A program made the position numbers and the translations under genes. Positions 43,972-49,622 of a stretch of DNA of 64,000 nt are shown here, in pieces. Position 1 is the stretch's first letter, and each line of letters starts with the position of its first letter. Below the pieces are notes generated by a model. That model was not told the DNA's origin and ran no database searches. It saw only the letters and a list, made by a program, of their open reading frames with translations. Source of the stretch: Polyangia bacterium (GTDB lineage: Bacteria > Myxococcota_A > Polyangia > Nannocystales > Nannocystaceae); assembly GCA_030430565.1 (NCBI GenBank), contig JAUIKS010000012.1:1-64000 (forward strand). The letters run 5' to 3'.

Positions 43972-44964
43972 CTAGCGACTCCCGTAATTGTGCGCGCTCG
44001 TCTCCTCGTTGCGGTCCGTCGCCGGCGCCGGCGCGGGCGACAGCGCCGAGACGCGCGCGCGCAGCTCGGCGGACATCTCGAACTCGGCCGCGGCGAGCAG
44101 CGGCTCGAGCTGCTCGGGCGAGCGCGCGCCGATCAGCGGCGCGGTCACGGCGGGGTGGTGCATCACCCACGCGATCGCCAGCGTCGCCGGGTGCACGCCC
44201 AATTCGCGCGCGAGCGCAGTGAAGGACTCGGCCAGCTCGTAGTAGCGCGCGTCGGCGTAGCGCGTCCGGTACATCATGTTGCTGACGAGCCGCCCGCGCT
44301 CCGGCCGGCGGTCCGCGCCGTACTTCCCGCTCAGCAGGCCGCCGCCCAGCGGCCCGTAGGGGAACACCGCGAGCCGCTCGTGCGCCGCCATGGGGAGCAG
44401 CTCGATCTCGGCTGTCCGCTTGCTCAGGTTGTACATCGGCTGGATGCAGGCGAAGGGCGTCCAGCCGTGGCGCTCAGACACGCCGAGCGCGCGCGCGACC
44501 TGCCAGGCCGCGAAGTTGCTCGCGCCGAGGTACAGGACCTTGCCGGCGCGCACGAGATCCTCGAGCGCGCGCATCGTCTCGTCGAGGCGCGTGAGCTCGT
44601 CGAAGCGGTGCACGTAGAAGATGTCGACCCGGTCGGTGTCGAGCCGCCGCAGGCTGGCCTCGAGCGCGCGGACCAGATGGTAGCGAGAGGCGCCGCGCGC
44701 GTTCACGTCGTCGCTGGTCGGGAAGTACGCCTTGGTCGAGATCACGAGCTCGTCGCGGCAGCCGGCGCTCAAGCGCCCCAGGACCTCCTCGGCGCGCCCG
44801 CCCTCGTACACGTCCGCGCAGTCGAAGTGATTGATCCCGGCCTCGCGGCAGCGGGCGAAGATCGCCGCGGCGGTCTCCTCGTCGACGGCGCCGCCGAAGG
44901 GCATCGTCCCGTAGCCGAGCGCGGAGACCTTCACCCCAGTGGTGCCGAGCTGCACGTAGCGCAT
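43972..44964 (-). CDS. Aldo/keto reductase
   Basis: This 330-residue enzyme (ATG 44964) has Leu-Gly-Tyr-Gly-Thr-Met-Pro-Phe-Gly-Gly near the start, Asn-His-Phe-Asp-Cys-Ala-Asp-Val-Tyr (Asp and Tyr of the catalytic tetrad), Ile-Ser-Thr-Lys-Ala-Tyr (Lys) and Asp-Ile-Phe-Tyr-Val-His-Arg-Phe-Asp (His). This is the NADPH-dependent aldo/keto reductase family of Tas/YajO type. It is cytosolic and its substrate is unknown. The extension to 45093 overlaps the HNH gene and is not used. Confidence 0.9.
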   Translation of the reverse strand: MRYVQLGTTGVKVSALGYGTMPFGGAVDEETAAAIFARCREAGINHFDCADVYEGGRAEEVLGRLSAGCRDELVISTKAYFPTSDDVNARGASRYHLVRALEASLRRLDTDRVDIFYVHRFDELTRLDETMRALEDLVRAGKVLYLGASNFAAWQVARALGVSERHGWTPFACIQPMYNLSKRTAEIELLPMAAHERLAVFPYGPLGGGLLSGKYGADRRPERGRLVSNMMYRTRYADARYYELAESFTALARELGVHPATLAIAWVMHHPAVTAPLIGARSPEQLEPLLAAAEFEMSAELRARVSALSPAPAPATDRNEETSAHNYGSR

Positions 44965-45067
44965 GCGCCGGACTATATCAGCGCCGTCCTCGCTTCGAAA
45001 CGCCGCGACGGGTGCACGAACGCCGTGCACCCGTCGCGGGCAGCGAGTTGTGTTGTTGGACGAGACT

Positions 45068-45517
45068 TCAGGCGACCGCGCGCTCCTCGTCACGGGTCGC
45101 GCGCGCGCGCCGGACGAGGAAGCAGAGCAGCGAGCGGTCCCCCTTCGCCCGGTTGCAGGGGGCGCAGGACGGCACCAGGTTGTCCGGCTCGCTCGGCCCG
45201 CCCTGGGACGAGGGGATCACGTGGTCACGCGTCAGCGTCTTGCGGGTCAAGCGGATCCCGCAGTAGGTGCAGAGCGGGTTTACGTGCCACATGTAGCACA
45301 GGTACTCGCTGATGAAGACGCGGTCGAGCTCGCCCCGGAGGACCTCCTCGACCGTCAGCCGCTTGTACTTCGCGATTTCCCGGAAACGGGCGAGCCGGCC
45401 TCCGCCGGACCTGTGGAGCAGCCCCTTGCGGCGGCGGTGACGCTCCAAGTAGTACTCACGGTCCCGCTCCGGGCCCGTAGTCAGCGTGTCGTACGTCGTC
45501 TTGATCGCGGTGTGCAT
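45068..45517 (-). CDS. HNH endonuclease at the end of the tRNA array
   Basis: This 149-residue protein starts at ATG 45517, with GGAGGA six bases upstream. It has the zinc-knuckle HNH fold: Cys83-x-x-Cys86 (Cys-Thr-Tyr-Cys), Asp98-His99 (Arg-Asp-His-Val-Ile-Pro), Asn113-Leu-Val and Cys118-x-x-Cys121. The N-terminal 75 residues are basic and helical and could bind nucleic acid. It is the first protein gene after the last tRNA (gap 159 bases) in the same direction, so it may share the array transcript. It could be a mobility nuclease of the array or an RNA/DNA nuclease working with the tRNAs. Confidence 0.85.
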   Translation of the reverse strand: MHTAIKTTYDTLTTGPERDREYYLERHRRRKGLLHRSGGGRLARFREIAKYKRLTVEEVLRGELDRVFISEYLCYMWHVNPLCTYCGIRLTRKTLTRDHVIPSSQGGPSEPDNLVPSCAPCNRAKGDRSLLCFLVRRARATRDEERAVA

Positions 45518-45676
45518 GGCGAGTCCTCCGTTCACCTCGGTCATCGAGGAGAAAGTGAGTCGAGCCGGGCGGGGAGCGAGAGGCTCCGTCGCGCCCAGCT
45601 CGAGGCTCGCCGTGGGCGGCCCCGATCAGCGCGTCGCGCCCGGGGGGTCTTGATGTGTGTTGCTGAGCATGTCGAT

Positions 45677-45749
45677 AAGCTCGCTACGGGAGTCGAACCC
45701 GTGTCCCCTGGTCTGCAGCCAGGTGCCTTTCCGTTGGACCAAACGAGCT
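45677..45749 (-). tRNA. tRNA-Cys(GCA), copy 1
   Basis: The acceptor strands AGCTCGT and GCGAGCT pair with U73. The anticodon stem CCTGG/CCAGG closes the loop CTGCAGA, giving anticodon GCA. The T-arm is ACGGG-TTCGACT-CCCGT. No CCA is encoded. It is the last tRNA of the array. Confidence 0.92.
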
Positions 45750-45788
45750 ATTCTGTCTTTGTGGGCGCGCGCGCGCGACGAGGAGTAG

Positions 45789-45860
45789 AGGCCCGGGAGG
45801 GAGTCGAACCCTCGAATACCTCTTTTGCAGAGAGGTGCCTTTCCACTTGGCGACCGGGCC
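45789..45860 (-). tRNA. tRNA-Cys(GCA), copy 2
   Basis: The acceptor GGCCCGG/CCGGGCC has U73, and the anticodon arm is CCTCT-CTGCAAA-AGAGG. It has the same anticodon as its neighbour but differs through most of the body, so it is not a simple duplication. Confidence 0.92.
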
Positions 45861-45864
45861 GCGA

Positions 45865-45886
45865 CCGAAGGATTATGTTCCTTCGG
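45865..45886. other. Intergenic hairpin in tRNA array
   Basis: CCGAAGGA-TTATGT-TCCTTCGG is a perfect 8-bp stem filling the gap between tRNA-Cys and tRNA-Trp. It has no T-run. A processing signal is more likely than a terminator. Confidence 0.6.
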
Positions 45887-45887
45887 A

Positions 45888-45959
45888 CAGGGCGTGAGGG
45901 ACTCGAACCCCCACCAGCGGATTTGGAGTCCGCCATGCTCCCATTAACACCAACGCCCT
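45888..45959 (-). tRNA. tRNA-Trp(CCA), copy 1
   Basis: The acceptor AGGGCGT/ACGCCCT with G73 (Trp identity) and the anticodon arm GCGGA-CTCCAAA-TCCGC give anticodon CCA. The T-arm is normal. Confidence 0.92.
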
Positions 45960-46008
45960 AGTTGCGGTGCGGGCGAGCGCGCTCTGCAGCACCCGCGGCG
46001 AGTCGGTC

Positions 46009-46030
46009 GGCGCTCGGAGACCCGAGCGCC
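46009..46030. other. Intergenic hairpin between tRNA-Trp genes
   Basis: GGCGCTCGG-AGAC-CCGAGCGCC is a perfect 9-bp stem with a 4-base loop. No T-run follows on either strand. Confidence 0.6.
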
Positions 46031-46058
46031 GCCGATCACTCGCGGGACGCTGTCACGG

Positions 46059-46131
46059 CAGGGTGGGAGGGAGTCGAACCCCCGCAGTCGTGGACTTGGA
46101 AACCACCGCTCTACCGTTGAGCTACCACCCT
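46059..46131 (-). tRNA. tRNA-Trp(CCA), copy 2
   Basis: The acceptor AGGGTGG/CCACCCT has G73. Counting from the D-stem, the anticodon arm is GTGGT-TTCCAAG-TCCAC, so the anticodon is CCA with a U31-U39 mismatch. A shifted reading would give UCC (Gly), but A1-U72 and G73 favour Trp. Its first bases overlap the end of the leader ORF at 46122. Confidence 0.78.
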
Positions 46132-46199
46132 GTACGGATCTTCGTACAGAGGCGCCACAGCGTGTCCCGCTCGATCCACAGCATACATAGCTTCTTCAT
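46122..46199 (-). CDS. Putative leader peptide L2 (Trp/Cys codons)
   Basis: A minus-strand ORF begins at ATG 46199 (or ATG 46205 two codons earlier) with GGAGG eight bases upstream of 46199. It encodes 25 residues, with Trp codons at three positions and Cys TGT codons at two, and the last Trp codon is followed by a TAG that lies inside the 5' end of tRNA-Trp copy 2. The next four genes are Trp, Trp, Cys and Cys tRNAs. A 9-bp hairpin (46128-46151) covers the end of the ORF and the first acceptor bases. I infer a leader peptide whose translation reads Trp and Cys tRNA supply. A chance ORF cannot be excluded. Confidence 0.5.
   Translation of the reverse strand: MKKLCMLWIERDTLWRLCTKIRTGW
46128..46151 (-). 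promoter_or_regulatory. Hairpin overlapping L2 end and tRNA-Trp start
   Basis: CTCTGTACG (46151-46143) pairs with CGTACAGGG (46136-46128) with a 6-base loop; one pair is G-U. The 3' strand includes the first four bases of the tRNA-Trp acceptor, so this stem and the acceptor stem exclude each other. Confidence 0.55.
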
Positions 46200-46277
46200 C
46201 GTCATGTCCTCCAGTTCCGCGCCACGGTCCACTGTGGTCTTACCGGCTTCCTTGATCGAGTCGTGTTGCGAGAGGGA

Positions 46278-46350
46278 TGGAGACGGCGGGGATCGAACCC
46301 GCAACCTCCTCGTTGCGAACGAGGCGCTCTCCCGATTGAGCTACGTCCCC
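46278..46350 (-). tRNA. tRNA-Ala(CGC)
   Basis: The acceptor GGGGACG/CGTCTCC contains the G3-U70 pair that defines alanine, with A73. The anticodon arm CCTCG-TTCGCAA-CGAGG gives CGC, decoding GCG. Confidence 0.92.
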
Positions 46351-46397
46351 GCGATGAGCGCGCAACACGTGATCGCGTCGTGTGTCCTGTGTGTCGA

Positions 46398-46470
46398 TGG
46401 AAACGGCGGGAGTCGAACCCGCAACCGTCTCGGTGCAAACGAGGTGCTCTCCCAGTTGAGCTACGTCCCC
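46398..46470 (-). tRNA. tRNA-Ala(TGC)
   Basis: The acceptor GGGGACG/CGTTTCC has G3-U70 and A73. The anticodon loop TTTGCAC gives TGC, decoding GCA. Positions 27-43 are a C-A mismatch. Confidence 0.9.
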
Positions 46471-46511
46471 GGTTCTCGTGGTGATACTACGTCAGGTGTA
46501 CAAAGAGACAG

Positions 46512-46584
46512 TGGAGCCGGCGGGGATCGAACCCGCAACCTTCGGTCTGCCAGACCGACGCTCTCCCGGTTGAGCTACGGCCCC
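46512..46584 (-). tRNA. tRNA-Ala(GGC)
   Basis: The acceptor GGGGCCG/CGGCTCC has G3-U70 and A73. The anticodon arm TCGGT-CTGGCAG-ACCGA gives GGC, decoding GCC and GCT. With its two neighbours it completes the alanine codon box. Confidence 0.92.
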
Positions 46585-46588
46585 GGGA

Positions 46589-46605
46589 GCCGTCTGGACG
46601 ACGGC
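46589..46605. other. Intergenic hairpin in tRNA array
   Basis: GCCGTC-TGGAC-GACGGC is a 6-bp perfect stem between tRNA-Ala(GGC) and tRNA-Gly. Confidence 0.5.
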
Positions 46606-46639
46606 GCGCGACTGCTGCGTCGCTGTTATCAAATCGCGA

Positions 46640-46712
46640 AGCGGGCGGAGGGGGTCGAACCCTCAACCTCGGGTTTGGAAGACCAGCGCTCTGCCAGTTG
46701 AGCTACACCCAC
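46640..46712 (-). tRNA. tRNA-Gly(TCC)
   Basis: The acceptor GTGGGTG/CGCCCGC has U73. The anticodon loop CTTCCAA gives TCC, decoding GGA/GGG. The anticodon stem CTGGT/ACCCG has a U-C mismatch at 28-42. Confidence 0.88.
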
Positions 46713-46753
46713 GATTGAATATGAGCAAAAGACCATGTTGGTGCGCGAGGCGC

Positions 46754-46810
46754 CTTCACTAACAACTATCTAACAGTGAAGTGTTTAGGTGATGGAGTGC
46801 GAGTCGTCAA
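46754..46810 (-). promoter_or_regulatory. Internal promoter with overlapping dyad in tRNA array
   Basis: On the minus strand TTGACG (46810-46805), a 17-base spacer and TAAACA (46787-46782) form a plausible sigma-70-type promoter between the Ser and Gly/Ala groups. An inverted repeat CTTCACT...AGTGAAG (46754-46781) covers the expected start site, as an operator would. The 149-base gap holding it is the widest one in the array apart from the L2 region. Confidence 0.5.
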
Positions 46811-46861
46811 GCGCGGATTTCAGTTTTCTGTGCGGCTCGCGGCGCGTGGTTTGAGAATGAG

Positions 46862-46951
46862 CGGAAGGAGTGGGGATCGAACCCACAAGGCCCCAAGGGA
46901 CTCACTGGAGTTCGAATCCAGCCCCGTCGCCAGCCGTCGGGTTGTCCTTCC
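46862..46951 (-). tRNA. tRNA-Ser(CGA), copy 1
   Basis: This is a 90-base tRNA with a long variable arm. The acceptor GGAAGGA/TCCTTCC has G73, and the anticodon arm CTGGA-TTCGAAC-TCCAG gives CGA, decoding TCG. Confidence 0.9.
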
Positions 46952-46986
46952 TCGCGTCGTGTTGTGCTGACAAGCTGCGTGTTGAA

Positions 46987-47073
46987 CGGAAGGAGCGGGG
47001 GTCGAACCCGCGCTGGCTGTTACACCAGTCCGCCGCGTTCCAAGCGGGACCCTTACCACTCGGGCATCCTTCC
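46987..47073 (-). tRNA. tRNA-Ser(GGA)
   Basis: The acceptor GGAAGGA/TCCTTCC has G73, and the long variable arm is present. The loop TTGGAAC gives GGA, decoding TCC and TCT. Positions 27-43 are a C-C mismatch. Confidence 0.9.
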
Positions 47074-47136
47074 AGGTGTCTCGTCGTTATCGCGTCTCGA
47101 TCGCGCCTTAATCTCTCCTGCTCGATACGGTCGTTA

Positions 47137-47223
47137 CGGAGGGGGTGGGGATCGAACCCACGCTGGTCGCTAGACCAGTCTCCCGGTTTCGAGGCGGGAC
47201 CCTTACCGCTCGGGCACCCCTCC
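47137..47223 (-). tRNA. tRNA-Ser(CGA), copy 2
   Basis: The acceptor GGAGGGG/CCCCTCC has G73, with a long variable arm. The loop CTCGAAA gives CGA. Positions 31-39 are a C-C mismatch. It shares the anticodon of copy 1 but not its body. Confidence 0.9.
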
Positions 47224-47263
47224 AAGACGCCCGCAGGCGTCGATCTTCATCGTGTGTTCGTGA

Positions 47264-47350
47264 CGGAAGGAGTGGGGATCGAACCCACGCTGGCGACTAG
47301 ACCAGTCCACCGTTTTCAAGACGGAACCCTTACCACTCGGGCATCCTTCC
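47264..47350 (-). tRNA. tRNA-Ser(TGA)
   Basis: The acceptor GGAAG.../...CTTCC has G73, with a long variable arm. The loop CTTGAAA gives TGA, decoding TCA. Positions 27-43 are U-U. Confidence 0.9.
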
Positions 47351-47354
47351 AGCA

Positions 47355-47441
47355 CGGAGGGTGAGGGATTCGAACCCCCGCTGGCTGCTACACCAGACCA
47401 TGCCTTAGCAAGACCGTGCCATTCCTCTCGGCCAACCCTCC
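47355..47441 (-). tRNA. tRNA-Ser(GCT)
   Basis: The acceptor GGAGGGT/ACCCTCC has G73, with a long variable arm. The loop TTGCTAA gives GCT, decoding AGC and AGT. The outer two pairs of the anticodon stem (27-43, 28-42) do not match. It is the first tRNA of the array and lies 4 bases before tRNA-Ser(TGA). Confidence 0.87.
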
Positions 47442-47445
47442 AGGC

Positions 47446-47478
47446 GCCGACTGTCACAGTCGGCCTCGTCGTCGAGGC
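47446..47478 (-). promoter_or_regulatory. Two adjacent hairpins before the first tRNA
   Basis: GCCTCG-ACGA-CGAGGC (47478-47463 on the minus strand) and GCCGACTG-TGA-CAGTCGGC (47464-47446) are perfect stems that abut by two bases. They lie between leader L1 and tRNA-Ser(GCT). Neither has a T-run, so they may be processing signals or parts of a mutually exclusive switch. Confidence 0.55.
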
Positions 47479-47580
47479 GCGCGGCGACTCGATGACGCTG
47501 AGCAGGGCGCGGACGCGGCGGTGGCGAGTTCTAGTCGAATGTCCGAACGGTCATGTCCGAACAGCGTCTAGGGTGCTCGC

Positions 47581-47727
47581 TCAAGCGCCCGCGCCCGCGC
47601 TACTAGAGCGGGCACACGAGGATGAGCGTCCTGATCCCATCAGCGCGGAGCGCCACGATGACCACGAACACGCGGCTGCGCGGTTCTGATCGGGCGCTCG
47701 ACAGGCGATGTGAAGGTGACGCTCCAT
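47581..47727 (-). CDS. Putative leader peptide L1 (codon sampler, 48 residues)
   Basis: An ORF starts at ATG 47727 with AGAGGA (47737-47732) upstream and a promoter about 20 bases further. It encodes 48 residues. In residues 17-48, 27 of 32 are Ser, Ala, Gly, Trp or Cys, exactly the amino acids carried by the 13 tRNAs that follow. Residues 35-37 use TCA TCC TCG and residues 41-43 use TCT AGT AGC, so all six serine codons occur; residues 17-19 use GCA GCC GCG, and GCT ends the ORF, so all four alanine codons occur; GGA, GGC, TGG and TGT are also used. Many of these codons are rare in the GC-rich genes around it. I infer a leader peptide; there is no similarity to a known protein. Confidence 0.55.
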   Translation of the reverse strand: MERHLHIACRAPDQNRAAACSWSSWRSALMGSGRSSSCARSSSAGAGA

Positions 47728-47749
47728 GATGTCCTCTACTACGAGAGAC

Positions 47750-47777
47750 AGGCTACTCGTATTCACGCGGCTGTCAA
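47750..47777 (-). promoter_or_regulatory. Promoter of the tRNA array and leader L1
   Basis: On the minus strand a perfect -35 TTGACA (47777-47772) is followed by 16 bases and TAGCCT (47755-47750). The start would be near 47743, leaving a short 5' untranslated region before the L1 ATG at 47727. The spacing and position fit well; the -10 is imperfect. Confidence 0.6.
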
Positions 47778-47784
47778 CCAGACC

Positions 47785-47837
47785 TCGAGAAAAATCTCAG
47801 AAAAAACCTTTCTCGAATCATATGTCTATTTAGACAT
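47785..47837. promoter_or_regulatory. Two dyads upstream of the array promoter
   Basis: TCGAGAAA (47785-47792) and TTTCTCGA (47809-47816) form an 8-bp inverted repeat with an A/T-rich 16-base spacer; ATGTCTA-TT-TAGACAT (47822-47837) is a second, nearly continuous palindrome. They lie between the cytochrome-like gene and the array promoter. The first could act as terminator of the upstream operon (minus-strand TTTTTT in its loop), the second as an operator. Confidence 0.5.
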
Positions 47838-47850
47838 GTTGATCGCGGCG

Positions 47851-48345
47851 CTACTCGGCGACGAGCGGCGCGCCGCAGGCGAGCCACTCGCCGAGCTTGA
47901 CGCGCTCCGCGGGGTCGACCGAGTCGATCGGCGGCATCGTGTTGTTCTGGTCGGCGGAGCGCGCCCAGATCCGGTCGGCCTGCGCGAGGATCTCGTCGAT
48001 GGTGTCGAAGTTGACATCAGCCGGCGAGCCCTGGCGATCCTCGGCCGGGATCGTCGCGCTGTGGCAGCCTGTGCAGTGTGTAAGGAAGAACGGGACGCCG
48101 AAATTGTGCGCGTCGAGCGGGCTGTCGGGCGGGCATGTTCGCTCGTCGAAGGAACTCCACGGCCCCTGGTCGATGGCCTCGGTCTCGCCTTGCTCGCCGG
48201 TCTCCCCGGATTCAGTCTCGCCCGGCCCGTCCGTCTCGCTCTCCGCGCTGTCGTCGCCGCAGGCGGTGAGCGCGAGCGCGAGCGCGAGCGTGAGCGCGCG
48301 TCCGCTCGCGGATGTCCTACGCGTCAGGTCACGCGCCGAGGGCAT
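47851..48345 (-). CDS. Small c-type cytochrome lipoprotein
   Basis: From ATG 48345 this gives 164 residues: signal peptide with Ala-Leu-Thr-Ala-Cys and Gly-Asp-Asp-Ser, a Glu/Thr/Gly linker, then a haem site Thr-His-Cys-Thr-Gly-Cys-His and Asn-Thr-Met-Pro-Pro as likely distal Met ligand. It is the third gene of an operon with the DUF1501 protein (overlap 17 bases) and the DUF1588/1592-like lipoprotein, as in surface redox clusters of planctomycetes and myxobacteria. Confidence 0.82.
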   Translation of the reverse strand: MPSARDLTRRTSASGRALTLALALALTACGDDSAESETDGPGETESGETGEQGETEAIDQGPWSSFDERTCPPDSPLDAHNFGVPFFLTHCTGCHSATIPAEDRQGSPADVNFDTIDEILAQADRIWARSADQNNTMPPIDSVDPAERVKLGEWLACGAPLVAE

Positions 48346-49597
48346 GGAGCGGCTCCGCGTTCGGGAGGTGCGCGGAGGCGTCGACGCCGATGAGCTCGAG
48401 GATACCCGCGCTGAAGCTGGAGTAGTCGATCGGCGAGCCGTCGCCCTGGACCACACCCGTGTCGAGATCGGTCGGGAGCGCGTCGAGGGTGTCGTCGGTC
48501 CCGCCGAGCACCCGGCCCCCGCTGACGCCGCCGCCGAGCACCATCGCGCTGGTCACGGGCCAGTGATCCTTGCCGCCCTCACCGTTGAGCTTGGGCGTGC
48601 GCCCCATCTCCGAGACCACCGCGACGACGGTCTCGTCGAGCAGCGTGCCGCCGGCGACGCCGGGGCGGCTCGACAGCTCGTCGATGAAGGCCTTGAGCCC
48701 GGTGAAGAAGTCCTCGTGCAGCTGGCTCTGCGTGGCGTTGTTGGTGTGCGTGTCGAAGTCGCCGAACTCGATCTGGACAGCGCGCGAGAGCCCCTGCTCG
48801 AGCGCGGCCACGGTGACCTCGGCCTGCGGCCCGAGGTCGCGATTAAAGTTAAAGCTGCCGAGCGCGGAGTTGCCCTTGAGCGCCTCGCCGCGCTCGAGCG
48901 ACGCGAGGAAGTCATCAATGCGCGCGCGGGTCTCGGGCAGCTCGCGCGCGCCCTGCTGACGGTTCGCGCGGAGCTTGACGTACTCGCGGATCATCCAGTC
49001 TTGATTGTCGCTGGGCGTCCACTTCGACGGCTGGGTCGCGAACCAGACGACGGAGTTGGGATCGAGCAGCGAGTGCAGCTGGTTGGTGGTGCCGGCCCGG
49101 GTGGCGAGCGCCGCGTAGGGGCCCGTGAAGGAGGTCCGCCCGAGCACGAGGTACGGGACCGGGCTGTCCTGGCCGAGCTCCGCCGCCGTGATAGCGCCGA
49201 GGTCCGGGCTGGTCTCCGCGCTGGTCCCGGTGAGCATGCGCGCCGCGCAGCCGAGGTGGGAGACCGAGCGGACCGCGACGCCCTGCACGAGCGCGCAGCG
49301 CTGGGCGTGGGCCTCGAAGAAGGCCGTGACGCCGGGGCGGCTGTCGTGGGTCAAGATCGGCAGGCCCGAGAAGTCCTGGATCTCGCCGTCCGGCGCGTCG
49401 ATGGACGAGAGCCCCGGCTTCGGATCGAGCGCGTAGGTGACGTCCCAGCCGCCGCGGGCGACGACGAGCACGAGGTTGCGGGCGCTGGCGCGTGTAGCCG
49501 CGGTCGCGGGCGCGCTGAGCCGGCTCAGCGCGAGCGCCGAGAGGCCGGCGCCGGCGCCCGCGAGAAATGTCCTTCGGAGCAGCTTAGAGTTGGTCAT
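48329..49597 (-). CDS. DUF1501 family protein with Tat signal
   Basis: This encodes 422 residues from ATG 49597, with GGAGG five bases upstream. The N-terminus Leu-Arg-Arg-Thr-Phe-Leu-Ala-Gly is a twin-arginine signal. The body has Leu-Val-Leu-Val-Val-Ala-Arg-Gly-Gly-Trp-Asp (start of the alkaline-phosphatase-like fold), Asp-Phe-Asp-Thr-His, Val-Val-Ser-Glu-Met-Gly-Arg-Thr-Pro and Lys-Asp-His-Trp-Pro, which are the DUF1501 hallmarks. Its role is unknown; the family is encoded with cytochrome-like lipoproteins. Confidence 0.9.
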   Translation of the reverse strand: MTNSKLLRRTFLAGAGAGLSALALSRLSAPATAATRASARNLVLVVARGGWDVTYALDPKPGLSSIDAPDGEIQDFSGLPILTHDSRPGVTAFFEAHAQRCALVQGVAVRSVSHLGCAARMLTGTSAETSPDLGAITAAELGQDSPVPYLVLGRTSFTGPYAALATRAGTTNQLHSLLDPNSVVWFATQPSKWTPSDNQDWMIREYVKLRANRQQGARELPETRARIDDFLASLERGEALKGNSALGSFNFNRDLGPQAEVTVAALEQGLSRAVQIEFGDFDTHTNNATQSQLHEDFFTGLKAFIDELSSRPGVAGGTLLDETVVAVVSEMGRTPKLNGEGGKDHWPVTSAMVLGGGVSGGRVLGGTDDTLDALPTDLDTGVVQGDGSPIDYSSFSAGILELIGVDASAHLPNAEPLHALGA

Positions 49598-49622
49598 CGG
49601 TACCTCCGTCCTCTCCACAGCG

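Noticed and set aside
45068..45517. HNH gene as a self-splicing-intron homing endonuclease
   Set aside because: No tRNA in the array is interrupted and no group I or II intron core is visible around the gene.
46122..47457. Protein-coding ORFs over the tRNA array (for example 46263-46484 plus and 46870-47364 plus)
   Set aside because: They are translations of tRNA T-arms and spacers; the tRNA folds explain the sequence.
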